Positions 33,390-41,988 of a DNA stretch of 51,261 nt are shown in pieces. Position 1 is the stretch's first letter; each line of letters starts with the position of its first letter. The notes beneath the pieces are model-generated. The model had not been told where the DNA came from, did no database searches, and saw nothing but the letters and a program-made list of their open reading frames with translations. Made by a program: the position numbers and the translations under genes. The DNA is taken from contig NZ_JAUAOA010000025.1 of NCBI RefSeq assembly GCF_030542965.1, positions 1-51,261 on the forward strand, in the 5' to 3' direction. Origin of the DNA: Azotosporobacter soli (GTDB lineage: Bacteria; Bacillota; Negativicutes; SG130).

Positions 33390-34322
33390 ATGAAATCGGT
33401 TATGCTTGAACAGTTGATGTACGCCAGTTATTTTGCTCCACGGGGGCGTGCCCGCATGTATATTTTGGGCCAGCAGATCAGTGAACGCTATCTGTCGCCG
33501 CTCGACCGTCTGATCGGCGTCATCGGCGATTCGGGCGCCGGGAAATCTTCGATCATAAAAGGGATGTTTCCTGGTCTCGAATTGACAAACGATGATGACG
33601 GAGTTAATGTTCGACCGCTTCCGCTTTTGAAAAATATTGACAAAGGGTTCTTTTCCAGTCATACCTATCATGTGGATATCCGGTTCGAAATGGCGTTTAC
33701 CCAGCTGCATGCATTGGCCGATGCGGTTCGTCAGGCTTTAGCACACGGAAAGCGGGTCATCGTAGAGCACTTTGACCTGCTCTTCCCGGTGCTTGGTATG
33801 AATGCCGATGTTATTCTTGGCGTGGGGGGCGAAGTCATCGTCGTGCGTCCGAATATTTTCGGTCCAATGCCCAAAGAGGTCGTCGATGTTGTCGTCAAGA
33901 CGCTGCGCTTTCGAAAAATGGCCCATACGGCCGAGGATATCGTACAGCGCATGCTGCTTAAGGATTATGGCGCGATCCTTCCTTTTGGACATCGCGACGT
34001 TCATAACGGCTTTGTCCTTGAGTATCCGATCGAACTTGGCGTCGATCTGGTCGATTTGGAGCGAAAAGTCAAAGAGGTCATCGAAGAAGGGGTCTCGGTC
34101 AGCTATTCTGATGAAGGCCACATTCGATTGGGTGAAGATACCTGGGAATGCACCGGGCCGCGTATTCATGTGAAGAACACAGAAGACATCGAGAACTTCC
34201 GTCTGGTTCATGAATATAAATTTGACAGCAAGACAAAAACATATCTCATCATTGGTTTAGTCGGTCCATCATCTGAAGATTTGGACGGATTAGCCGTGTT
34301 GACCCAAGCGGCTGCCTTTTAA
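33390..34322 (+). CDS. P-loop NTPase of unknown role in the methylaspartate cluster
   Basis: A 310-residue protein. Walker A is GDSGAGKS at residues 46-53 inside LIGVIGDSGAGKSSIIKGMF, followed by acidic and His-rich stretches (VIVEHFDLLFPVLGMNADV, ILPFGHRDVHNGF) and a C-terminal half with strands such as IRLGEDTWECTGPRIHVKN. I recall similar proteins being named after an alanyl-tRNA synthetase additional domain and lying in glutamate-mutase or citrate-lyase-type clusters, but it has no aminoacylation motifs. It could be a kinase for the lyase's CoA-like prosthetic group or a pathway chaperone; both are guesses. It sits nine bases after mal and ends in a palindrome. Confidence 0.7.
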   Translation: MKSVMLEQLMYASYFAPRGRARMYILGQQISERYLSPLDRLIGVIGDSGAGKSSIIKGMFPGLELTNDDDGVNVRPLPLLKNIDKGFFSSHTYHVDIRFEMAFTQLHALADAVRQALAHGKRVIVEHFDLLFPVLGMNADVILGVGGEVIVVRPNIFGPMPKEVVDVVVKTLRFRKMAHTAEDIVQRMLLKDYGAILPFGHRDVHNGFVLEYPIELGVDLVDLERKVKEVIEEGVSVSYSDEGHIRLGEDTWECTGPRIHVKNTEDIENFRLVHEYKFDSKTKTYLIIGLVGPSSEDLDGLAVLTQAAAF

Positions 34323-34332
34323 AAGGCAGCCG
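34309..34332 (+). other. Perfect 24-bp palindrome across the stop of the P-loop gene
   Basis: CGGCTGCCTTTT is followed at once by its complement AAAAGGCAGCCG, spanning the TAA stop. Only GTTTATC follows, so termination would be weak. It may lower transcription into citD or stabilise the upstream mRNA. Confidence 0.5.
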
Positions 34333-34364
34333 GTTTATCTAAGACAGAAATGGAGGAGACAGGG

Positions 34365-34661
34365 ATGGGCAAAGTAACGAAAATCGCCCAAGCCGGCACT
34401 CTCGAATCCAGTGACGTAATGGTCACCGTAGCTCCGGGAGAGGTTGGCAGCGGCGTTAAGGTAGAAGTGGAAAGCATTGTGATGGCGCAATACGGTGCGG
34501 AAATCAAGCGTGTGCTGGAAGCGACCGTAGCAAGCCAAAATGTAACGGATGTATATGTGAAGGCGGCCGATCGCGGTGCGCTTGACTGTACGTTAAAGGC
34601 TCGGTTATTGACCGCGTTATCGAGGGCTGGCGTTGAAGTAAAGGAGGGTGTGCTATGCTAA
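34365..34661 (+). CDS. citD: Citramalate/citrate lyase acyl carrier protein (gamma subunit)
   Basis: A 98-residue acyl carrier, the normal CitD length. QAGTLESSDVMVTV contains the serine (Ser15 here, Ser14 in Klebsiella) that carries the phosphoribosyl-dephospho-CoA arm. In this operon the complex most likely cleaves (S)-citramalate to acetate and pyruvate rather than citrate. ATG 34365 is used: GGAGGAGA ends six bases upstream and the length then fits; ATG 34350 overlaps that site. Its end overlaps citE by seven bases. Confidence 0.93.
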   Translation: MGKVTKIAQAGTLESSDVMVTVAPGEVGSGVKVEVESIVMAQYGAEIKRVLEATVASQNVTDVYVKAADRGALDCTLKARLLTALSRAGVEVKEGVLC

Positions 34662-35536
34662 ACGATTTGCGTCGTAGCCTGCTCTTCATACCTGGAAATA
34701 GTCCGAGTATGCTGCAAAATGGCGGCGTATTTGAAGCGGATTCCGTGATTCTCGACTTGGAAGATGCCGTGGCGCCCGGCGAAAAAGATGCGGCGCGTTT
34801 TTTGATCGCACATTCGCTGCGCACCGTGGATTACGGACAGAGCGAAAAGATGGTACGCATCAATCCGCTCGACACGTTTGCCGCCGCCGATATTGCGGCG
34901 ATTGTGCCTTGCGCGCCTGATGCGCTGTTGGTGCCTAAAGTGGAAAGCGCAGAAGACATTCTGAAAGTCGTGGCGATGGTGGAAGCGGCCGAACAGCCGG
35001 GGCAAAAACCGGTGAAACTGGTGGCTCTTCTCGAAACGCCGCGCGGCATTGTCGAAGCCTATCCAATAGCCAAATCGCATGAGCGCGTTGTCGCGTTGGC
35101 GCTTGGCGCAGAAGATTACACCGCGGGTCTTGGTGCGACGCGTACGCGCGAAGGGCAGGAAATTTTCACCGCGCGCACGCTGGTGATCAATGCAGCAGCC
35201 GCCGCAGGGATTCAATCGATCGATACTCCGTTTACCGATGCCAATGATGATGAAGGTCTCAAAGCCGACACCGAACTATGCCGTCATCTTGGCTTTAACG
35301 GCAAACTGTCGATCAATCCGCGCCAAATCGATGTGATTCATGGCGTCTTCAATCCGAGCAGTGATGACGTCGACTGGGCAGAACAAGTGCTGCAAGCGAT
35401 TCGTCAGGCGGAAGCGGAAGGATCTGGAGTGGCGTCGTTGAACGGTAAAATGGTCGACCTGCCTATTGTCAACAGGGCCAAGCGAACGTTAGAGTTAGCC
35501 CGCCTGGTAGGTCTCACGGGGAGGGACGAATCATGA
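34655..35536 (+). CDS. citE: Citramalyl-CoA/citryl-CoA lyase beta subunit
   Basis: A 293-residue TIM-barrel lyase that splits the acyl-carrier-bound citramalyl thioester to pyruvate and acetyl-ACP. LRRSLLFIPGNSPSMLQNGG, DSVILDLEDAVAPGEKDAAR, VRINPLD, LVALLETPRGIVEAY and GAEDYTAGLGATRT are the usual CitE blocks with the Mg-binding Glu and Asp. It overlaps citD and citF, so the three subunits are made together. Citrate lyase specificity cannot be excluded from sequence alone, but mutase and methylaspartase upstream favour citramalate. Confidence 0.94.
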   Translation: MLNDLRRSLLFIPGNSPSMLQNGGVFEADSVILDLEDAVAPGEKDAARFLIAHSLRTVDYGQSEKMVRINPLDTFAAADIAAIVPCAPDALLVPKVESAEDILKVVAMVEAAEQPGQKPVKLVALLETPRGIVEAYPIAKSHERVVALALGAEDYTAGLGATRTREGQEIFTARTLVINAAAAAGIQSIDTPFTDANDDEGLKADTELCRHLGFNGKLSINPRQIDVIHGVFNPSSDDVDWAEQVLQAIRQAEAEGSGVASLNGKMVDLPIVNRAKRTLELARLVGLTGRDES

Positions 35537-37074
35537 AAAATGCAATTGGGCGAGAAATACCGCAAGCATTAGCTGGTTTTGCCAGTGTGAAACCATTTGC
35601 CGGTGCGTTTGCTACGCCGCCGGATATGGCGCGTCGTGCGCCGCTGGTAAAGACAGTAAAGCCTCAGACGGGAAAACTTTTAAATAACTTGGAAGAAGTG
35701 TTTGACAGGATCGAGATTAAAAACGGCATGACGCTCTCTTTTCATCATCATTTGCGCAACGGCGACGGCGTCGTCAACATGGTGCTCGAACTGGCTGCTA
35801 AACGCGGTCTGAAAGATCTCACAGTAGCACTTAGCTCGATTTTTCCGGTGCATGCACCGTTGATTGAACATATTAAAAATGGCGTGGTAAGCGGTCTAGA
35901 CACCAACTATATGTCAGGCCCGGTTGCGCAGGCCGTATCGCGAGGCTTATTGGATAAACCGGTCGTTATGCGTACGCATGGCGGGCGGGCCAGAGCGATC
36001 GAATGCGGTCAGATGGTTGTCGATGTCGCCTTTATTGCGGCGCCGGCGGCTGATCCGTACGGCAATTTGAATGGTGCGCAGGGTTCGGCGGCTTGCGGCT
36101 CGATGGGCTATGCGTTCCCGGATGCGCAATACGCGCAAAATGTTGTGGCAGTTACCGATCATCTTGTCGAATATCCGCTTGCGCCGATTTCGATTCCTCA
36201 AACAAGGGTCGATTACGTGGTTAAGGTTGACAAAGTCGGCGATCCGAAAGGCATCGTATCCGGCACGACTAAGATTACAAAAGATCCGGTTGGTCTGAAG
36301 ATTGCTTCTTTGGCGGCCAAAGTGATTGAAGCGGCAGGCTTGATCAAAGACGGTTTTTCCTTTCAGACCGGAGCTGGCGGAGCATCGTTGGCAACCGCCC
36401 ATTTTGTTCGGCAAATGATGGAGAAAAAATCAGTCGTCGGCAGCTTTGCGCTTGGCGGCATCACCGGATATATGGTGGAAATGCTAGAAAAAGGTCTCTT
36501 CCGCCGTTTACTCGATGTGCAAAGTTTTGATTTGGATGCGGTTCGTTCGATGGGAGAAAATGCCGACCATTTGGAAATCGGCGCGGATTTTTACGCGAGT
36601 CCTTTTAATAACGGGTGTGCGGTCAATCAATTGGATGCGGTCATTTTGGGCGCGACAGAAATTGATACGGCTTTCAACGTCAATGTCGTCACCGGTTCCG
36701 ACGGGGTGATTATGGGCGGTAGCGGCGGTCATTCGGATGCGGCTGCCGGTGCGAAAGTCACGATTATCGTAGCCAATTTGCTGCGCGGTCGTTTGCCGAT
36801 CATCGTAGACAAAGTGCTGACGGCTACGACGCCGGGCGAAACGATTGACGTGCTGGTTACCGAGCGCGGCATTGCGGTTAATCCGCAGCGGGCCGAACTC
36901 AAGGCGCAGCTCTTGGCTGCGGGCTTGCCGGTGAAAGATATCGATGAACTGAAAGCGTTGGCTGAAAAATTGGCCGGAGCGCCGCAGGCAATCAAAACCG
37001 GCGAAAAAATTGTCGCCGTGGTGGAATATCGCGATGGCACTGTCATCGACGTGGTCCGCCAAGTGGAGGGATAA
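35533..37074 (+). CDS. citF: Citramalate/citrate lyase alpha subunit (ACP transferase)
   Basis: A 513-residue acetyl-ACP:citramalate ACP-transferase, the first half-reaction of the lyase. LSFHHHLRNGDGVVNMVLELA, YMSGPVAQAVSRGLLDKPVV, MRTHGGRARAIECG, the GAGGASLA stretch and GSDGVIMGGSGGHSDAAAG are typical CitF motifs. Length is normal. ATG overlaps the citE stop by four bases. The order citD-E-F-C places the ligase last, unlike the classical citrate operons where citC comes first. Confidence 0.95.
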   Translation: MKNAIGREIPQALAGFASVKPFAGAFATPPDMARRAPLVKTVKPQTGKLLNNLEEVFDRIEIKNGMTLSFHHHLRNGDGVVNMVLELAAKRGLKDLTVALSSIFPVHAPLIEHIKNGVVSGLDTNYMSGPVAQAVSRGLLDKPVVMRTHGGRARAIECGQMVVDVAFIAAPAADPYGNLNGAQGSAACGSMGYAFPDAQYAQNVVAVTDHLVEYPLAPISIPQTRVDYVVKVDKVGDPKGIVSGTTKITKDPVGLKIASLAAKVIEAAGLIKDGFSFQTGAGGASLATAHFVRQMMEKKSVVGSFALGGITGYMVEMLEKGLFRRLLDVQSFDLDAVRSMGENADHLEIGADFYASPFNNGCAVNQLDAVILGATEIDTAFNVNVVTGSDGVIMGGSGGHSDAAAGAKVTIIVANLLRGRLPIIVDKVLTATTPGETIDVLVTERGIAVNPQRAELKAQLLAAGLPVKDIDELKALAEKLAGAPQAIKTGEKIVAVVEYRDGTVIDVVRQVEG

Positions 37075-37076
37075 TC

Positions 37077-38126
37077 ATGTTGTGGGGACAGGTTGAAGAA
37101 CGAAGCATCGACCTTGCCAATCAACGCCAAGTGGGTCAGGTACGCGAGTTCCTGGCCCCTTTTTCCCTGTCTTTCGATGGTTTGGTCGATTATACGGTTG
37201 GCTTTTATCGGGACGGGAAATTGGTTGCGACTGGATCGAGAAAAGGCGAAGTCTTGCGCAACATTGCCGTGGACGAGTCTTTACAGGGCGAAGGACTTAC
37301 GGCGAGCGTCGTCAGCCATTTGATGAAGCAGGCAAGCCGCCAGGGGTTACACCATTACTTCTTGTTTACCAAGCCGTCAACCGCGGCTCAATTTACAGCA
37401 CTGGGCTTTAAAGAGATTGCCCGCAGTGAACCCCATGCCGTTTTATTGGAAACGGGCATGGGTTCTGTTGCTTCTTATTGCAAAGACCTCGCGAATAAAG
37501 CGGCGATCTTGCCTAAAGGAAATCGGGCGGCTCTTGTCGTGAACTGCAATCCGTTTACGCTAGGGCATAAGGCGGTAATCGCTAAGGCTGCGGCAGAGAA
37601 TGATGCGGTCATTGTTTTTGTCGTCAGCGAGGAAGGCTCGCTGTTTCCGTTCTCGGTACGTTATCGCTTGGTGCAGGAAGGTGTACGCGAATATAAGAAC
37701 GTATTGGTCTTACCGGGTGGCCCATACATCATATCGGCCGCCACCTTTCCGGCGTACTTCACACGCGGCGACGCAGCCGTTGCAGCGCAAACGCGCCTCG
37801 ATGTGACTGTCTTTGCCCACCATATCGCGCCGGCACTTGGCGTTACGCGGCGTTACGTAGGGACAGAACCATACTGCGCGGTTACTGACGCATACAATCT
37901 GGCGATGATGGATATTTTGCCGGAATACGGAGTTGAATTGCGAGAAATGCCGCGTGTAATGACAGGGGACAAAGTGATCAGTGCGTCTACGGTCAGAGAA
38001 CTGATAAAAAAAGATGACTGGGAAAATCTGCGAGAACTGGTTCCTGAAACGACCTATCAATACCTGATTTCAGAAGAGGCGGCAGAGGTGATCCGTAGGG
38101 TGAAGGGCAGCGCGTCGAGACATTGA
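37077..38126 (+). CDS. citC: Citrate (citramalate) lyase ligase, acetate:ACP ligase
   Basis: A 349-residue activator that acetylates the lyase's prosthetic arm using ATP and acetate. The N-terminal third is a GNAT-like domain (VATGSRKGEVLRNIAVDESLQGEGL); the rest is a nucleotidyltransferase with VVNCNPFTLGHKAVI (HxGH-like) and VFVVSEEGSLFPFSVR, ending with ISASTVRELIKKDDWENL. It starts two bases after citF. CitX and CitG, which make and attach the prosthetic group, are absent from the window. Confidence 0.93.
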   Translation: MLWGQVEERSIDLANQRQVGQVREFLAPFSLSFDGLVDYTVGFYRDGKLVATGSRKGEVLRNIAVDESLQGEGLTASVVSHLMKQASRQGLHHYFLFTKPSTAAQFTALGFKEIARSEPHAVLLETGMGSVASYCKDLANKAAILPKGNRAALVVNCNPFTLGHKAVIAKAAAENDAVIVFVVSEEGSLFPFSVRYRLVQEGVREYKNVLVLPGGPYIISAATFPAYFTRGDAAVAAQTRLDVTVFAHHIAPALGVTRRYVGTEPYCAVTDAYNLAMMDILPEYGVELREMPRVMTGDKVISASTVRELIKKDDWENLRELVPETTYQYLISEEAAEVIRRVKGSASRH

Positions 38127-38160
38127 TGGATTGTAAATTAACTAAATATTTTAAAATGGA

Positions 38161-38195
38161 ATTTTGTATACAAAATACAAATGGCGTGATATAAT
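38161..38195 (+). promoter_or_regulatory. aspA promoter with 16-bp palindromic operator
   Basis: ATTTTGTATACAAAAT (38161-38176) is a perfect palindrome with the TTGTATACAA core often bound by FCD-type GntR regulators. TATAAT follows at 38190-38195, and the -35 (TTGTAT or TATACA) lies inside the palindrome. A bound protein would block polymerase. The regulator is not adjacent to it in this window. Confidence 0.6.
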
Positions 38196-38224
38196 AGGGG
38201 TGAAAAACCATGGAGGTGTGCTTT

Positions 38225-39646
38225 ATGCGTATAGAAAAAGATTTTCTTGGAGAAATTGAAATTCCGGACAATTTGTACTACGGAGTGCAAACGACACGAG
38301 CTTTGCATAATTTTGCCATTACGGGTCACACGCTCAATGAAGATTTTATCGTGGCGCTGGCAATTGTTAAAGTGGCGGCTGCGCGTGCAAATATGCGTAC
38401 TGGCCGCATGCCGGCTAAAGTCGGCAAAGCTCTTGTTGCGGCAGGCGAAGAAATCATTGCCGGAAAATGGCATGATCAATTTGTCGTTGACTGCATCCAA
38501 GGCGGTGCAGGTACTTCGATGAACATGAATACCAATGAAGTCATGGCCAATCGCGCACTGGAAATCATGGGCGAGCAAAAGGGCAATTATGCGCTTGTTT
38601 CGCCGAACAACCATGTGAACATGGCACAATCGACCAATGACGTCATTCCGACGGCGATTCGCATCTGCACGATTCGCAAAGCGAAAAAACTGATTGATGC
38701 GATGAACGGTTTGGCGCATGCATTTGTTGCCAAAGGCGACGAATTCAGCGGTGTACTGAAAATGGGCCGCACGCATTTGCAAGATGCCGTGCCAATCACA
38801 ATGGGACAAGAGTTTTATGCGTATGCGGAAGCGGTTAAGCGTTCGATGCGTCGGATCCAGGCGATTGTCAAGAATCTGCATATCGTCAACATGGGCGCGA
38901 CTGCTGTCGGTACCGGCCTGAATGCGGAACCGGAATACATCCAATTCGTTGCGCAAGAATTGTCGGACCTGACGGGTGAAGCGATCATTTCCGCTAACAA
39001 TCTGGTTGATGCAACGCAAAACACCGACGAGTTGGCGGAAATTTCCGGTACTTTGAAAGTAGCGGCGCTGGCTCTTTCTAAGATTGCCAATGACCTGCGC
39101 TTGATGGCTTCCGGTCCTCGCTGCGGCTTGAACGAACTGGCGCTGCCTGCAATGCAACCCGGTTCGTCGATTATGCCTGGCAAAGTTAATCCGGTTATTC
39201 CGGAAACCGTGAACCAAGTGGCGTTCCAAGTAATCGGCAATGATCTGGCAATCAGTTTGGCTGTTGAAGCCGGTCAATTCGAGCTGAATGTCATGGAACC
39301 GGTTATGGCATATAATCTTTTCAATTCAATGACAATCCTGACCAATGTGGTCAATACGCTCAATCATAAGTGCATCCAAGGCGTAAAAGCCAATGTGGAA
39401 CGCTGCAATGAACTGGTCGGCGCAAGCGTCGGCGTAATGACGGCTTTGCTGCCGCATATCGGCTATGAGCAATCATCTTTGATTGCAAAAGAAGCGTTAA
39501 GCACCGGCCGGCCGGTAAAAGAAATTATTTTGAGCAAAGGCTTGCTCAGTGCGGAAAAATTGGAAGTGATTCTTTCGCCGAGCGAAATGACGAAACCCGG
39601 TATTGCCGGCAAACAATTCCTCGCAGCTGCGGAAGTCTGCAAGTAA
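38225..39646 (+). CDS. aspA: Aspartate ammonia-lyase
   Basis: A 473-residue aspartase/fumarase-superfamily enzyme. EKDFLGEIEIPDNLYYGVQT, GAGTSMNMNTNEVMANRA, SPNNHVNMAQSTND, KMGRTHLQDAVP and the signature GSSIMPGKVNPV are seen. The GTSMNMN and LGE-type start favour aspartase over class II fumarase. It turns aspartate into fumarate plus ammonia, feeding the fumarase and fumarate reductase encoded next. GGAGGTG supports ATG 38225; ATG 38210 would overlap that site. The palindrome upstream suggests its own repression. Confidence 0.9.
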   Translation: MRIEKDFLGEIEIPDNLYYGVQTTRALHNFAITGHTLNEDFIVALAIVKVAAARANMRTGRMPAKVGKALVAAGEEIIAGKWHDQFVVDCIQGGAGTSMNMNTNEVMANRALEIMGEQKGNYALVSPNNHVNMAQSTNDVIPTAIRICTIRKAKKLIDAMNGLAHAFVAKGDEFSGVLKMGRTHLQDAVPITMGQEFYAYAEAVKRSMRRIQAIVKNLHIVNMGATAVGTGLNAEPEYIQFVAQELSDLTGEAIISANNLVDATQNTDELAEISGTLKVAALALSKIANDLRLMASGPRCGLNELALPAMQPGSSIMPGKVNPVIPETVNQVAFQVIGNDLAISLAVEAGQFELNVMEPVMAYNLFNSMTILTNVVNTLNHKCIQGVKANVERCNELVGASVGVMTALLPHIGYEQSSLIAKEALSTGRPVKEIILSKGLLSAEKLEVILSPSEMTKPGIAGKQFLAAAEVCK

Positions 39647-39697
39647 TCGCAAAAAACGCTTGGCAGCGTAAGAAAAATTGAAGTGGGTGAAATATAC

Positions 39698-40939
39698 ATG
39701 GGCTTGCACGAAGATGCACTGAAATTCCATCGCGACAACCATGGTAAATTAGGGATTTGCAACAAAGTCCCGCTCAAGAATGGACATGATTTGAGCCTGG
39801 CTTATACGCCGGGGGTAGCCGAGCCCTGCAAGGAGATTCATGCCGACAAGGATTTGTCGTTCGAATACACCTGTCGCGGCAACATGGTGGCCGTGGTCAG
39901 TGACGGCACCCGCGTTTTAGGACTTGGCGATATCGGACCGGAGGCGGCGATGCCCGTCATGGAAGGGAAAGCGATTTTATATAAGGCTTTCGGCGATGTG
40001 GATGCTGTGCCGATCTGTCTCGACACAAAGGATGCAGCGGAATTTATCCGCGCAGTTCGCCTGTTGCAACCGTCTTTTGCCGGGATTAACTTAGAAGATA
40101 TTGCTTCGCCCAAATGTTACGATATCGAAGACGAACTCAAAAAAATCATGGACATCCCTGTTTTTCACGATGACCAGCATGGCACCGCGATTGCTGCGGT
40201 AGCTGGCGTTATCGGCGCGCTTCGCTTTGTCGGCAAAGCGATCAATGATTCCACCGTCGTCGTCAATGGCGCCGGCGCTGCCGGAACTGCGATCGTAAGC
40301 CTGCTTTTGAATGCCGGCGCCGGTGACGTCATCATGATGAACTCTAAGGGTGCGATGTATGAGGGTATGGATATGGGACGCGTCAACCGCGTACAGGCGG
40401 CTCTTTTGCCTAAGACGAACAAGGCGGCGCGCCGCGGTTCGCTGGCCGAAGTCGCTAAGGGCGTTGATGTGTTGATCGGCGTTTCAACGGCTGGCGCGTT
40501 TACGCCGGAGATTGTCGCTGCGATGGCGGAAAAGTCGATCGTCTTCAGTCTGTGCAACCCAGATCCTGAAATTAGTTACGCGGCTGCCAAGGCTGCCGGT
40601 GCGGCTGTAGCGGGAACGGGGCGTTCTGACGCGCCGAACCAGATCAACAATGTTATCGTCTTCCCGGGGATTTTCCGCGGCGCCATTGATGTGCGTGCGC
40701 GTCAGATCAATGAAGCGATGAAACTGGCGGCGGTATATGCCATCGCAGGGTTGGTCGCCGATTCGGAACTGAGCGATGATTTTGTCATACCGGATATCTT
40801 TGACAAACGGGTGGCTCCGGCGGTAGCGGCTGCAGTGGCTAAGGCGGCGATGGAAACGGGCGTGGCGCGAATTAAGGTCGAGCCCGAAGAAGTCCGCCGT
40901 TTGACGGCAGAGCGGATTGGTTTGCAGTCGTCTTGCTGA
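39698..40939 (+). CDS. Malic enzyme (NAD(P)-dependent, decarboxylating)
   Basis: A 413-residue short malic enzyme: malate to pyruvate and CO2. LSLAYTPGVAEPCKEI, GLGDIGPEAAMPVMEGK, NLEDIASPKCYDIED, FHDDQHGTAIAAVAGV, the Rossmann VVNGAGAAGTAI and FSLCNPDPEIS are diagnostic. ATG 39698 lies behind GGGTGA; GTG 39683 is less likely. It is 51 bases after aspA, so aspartate can be oxidised through fumarate and malate to pyruvate while another part of the fumarate is reduced. A strong terminator follows. Confidence 0.93.
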   Translation: MGLHEDALKFHRDNHGKLGICNKVPLKNGHDLSLAYTPGVAEPCKEIHADKDLSFEYTCRGNMVAVVSDGTRVLGLGDIGPEAAMPVMEGKAILYKAFGDVDAVPICLDTKDAAEFIRAVRLLQPSFAGINLEDIASPKCYDIEDELKKIMDIPVFHDDQHGTAIAAVAGVIGALRFVGKAINDSTVVVNGAGAAGTAIVSLLLNAGAGDVIMMNSKGAMYEGMDMGRVNRVQAALLPKTNKAARRGSLAEVAKGVDVLIGVSTAGAFTPEIVAAMAEKSIVFSLCNPDPEISYAAAKAAGAAVAGTGRSDAPNQINNVIVFPGIFRGAIDVRARQINEAMKLAAVYAIAGLVADSELSDDFVIPDIFDKRVAPAVAAAVAKAAMETGVARIKVEPEEVRRLTAERIGLQSSC

Positions 40940-40962
40940 AATAAAGGCATATAGAACAATAA

Positions 40963-41000
40963 ATAGGACTCGAAGAACATTCTTCGAGTCCTATGTTTTT
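40963..41000 (+). terminator. Intrinsic terminator after the malic enzyme gene
   Basis: A perfect 15-base inverted repeat (40963-40977 and 40980-40994) is followed by GTTTTT. The real loop would be about six bases (AACATT). It ends the aspA-malic enzyme transcript. Confidence 0.88.
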
Positions 41001-41061
41001 AGAAAATTGCATCTTTTCTCCTTTGCGACAAAAGGGGCTAATAAAGTAGTCTAGCTCAGAA

Positions 41062-41077
41062 GATTGTGATATAATAC
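41062..41077 (+). promoter_or_regulatory. Extended -10 promoter before the fumarase genes
   Basis: TGATATAAT gives a TGn extension plus TATAAT at 41070-41075; there is no good -35 element. It lies 54 bases before the fumarase start and after the terminator, so it probably drives 41129 onward. Confidence 0.45.
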
Positions 41078-41128
41078 ACGATATGGTGTGTCTTAAATAG
41101 ACCATTTTTTCTGAATAGGAGGATTCGA

Positions 41129-41974
41129 ATGCGTACGATCGAAGTGGAAAAAGTCACTGAAGCCATTGCCAAGATGTGCGTGGACGCCTGTTACTACCTG
41201 ACTCCGGACGTCTATGATGCGCTAGTGGCCGCGAAAAGCACCGAAGAATCTCCCCTGGGGAAAGAACTCCTCACCCGTCTGGTGGAAAATGCCGACATCG
41301 CTCGCGAAGAGCAAATGCCGATCTGTCAGGACTGCGGCATGGCGGTAGTTTTCCTGGAAATCGGACAAGACGTACATTTTACCGGCGGCAATCTGGAAGA
41401 TGCCGTCAATGCAGGCGTAGCAAAGGGTTACACTGAAGGCTACCTGCGCAAATCCGTGGTCAGCGAGCCGCTCTTTAACCGCAAGAACACCGGCAACAAT
41501 ACGCCGGCCGTCGTGCATTTGAGCATCGTACCTGGCGACAAAGTAAAAATCAAGATGACGCCGAAGGGGTTCGGCAGTGAAAACAAGAGCGCACTGAAAA
41601 TGCTTGTTCCGGCCGATGGTCTGGAAGGCGTCAAAAAAGTCGTGCTCGACACGGTTAAGACCGCCGGATCAAATCCCTGCCCTCCGATGGTTATCGGCGT
41701 CGGCATCGGCGGCACGATGGAAAAAGCTTCGCTCCTGGCGAAAAAAGCTCTGATGCGTCCGGTCAACAAGCACAATGCCAATCCGGATTATGCTAAGCTG
41801 GAAGAAGAGCTGCTGACGATGGTTAACAAAAGCGGCCTTGGTCCGCAAGGACTCGGCGGAACGACTACCGCCATCGGCTTAAATGTCGAATATTATGCAA
41901 CCCATATCGCCGGCTTGCCGGTCGCAGTCAATATCAGCTGTCATGCCACGCGGCATGCCGAAGTTGAGCTGTAA
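41129..41974 (+). CDS. fumA: Class I fumarase / possible mesaconase, alpha subunit
   Basis: A 281-residue N-terminal domain protein of two-subunit Fe-S hydro-lyases. The three cluster cysteines are in PICQDCGMAVVF, GSNPCPPMVIGVG and ISCHATRHAE. With the beta subunit it interconverts fumarate and malate. The same enzyme type catalyses mesaconate hydration to citramalate in clostridial glutamate fermenters, and no other mesaconase is seen in this window, so either or both activities are possible. AGGAGGATTCG precedes the ATG. The beta gene follows after 14 bases. Confidence 0.9.
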   Translation: MRTIEVEKVTEAIAKMCVDACYYLTPDVYDALVAAKSTEESPLGKELLTRLVENADIAREEQMPICQDCGMAVVFLEIGQDVHFTGGNLEDAVNAGVAKGYTEGYLRKSVVSEPLFNRKNTGNNTPAVVHLSIVPGDKVKIKMTPKGFGSENKSALKMLVPADGLEGVKKVVLDTVKTAGSNPCPPMVIGVGIGGTMEKASLLAKKALMRPVNKHNANPDYAKLEEELLTMVNKSGLGPQGLGGTTTAIGLNVEYYATHIAGLPVAVNISCHATRHAEVEL

Positions 41975-41988
41975 GGAGGAACAGAATA

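Noticed and set aside
32037-33710. Very long open frame on the minus strand opposite mal
   Set aside because: It is the complement of the well-identified methylaspartase gene, has no ribosome site and resembles no protein family; high GC at third positions of the real gene keeps the opposite strand open.
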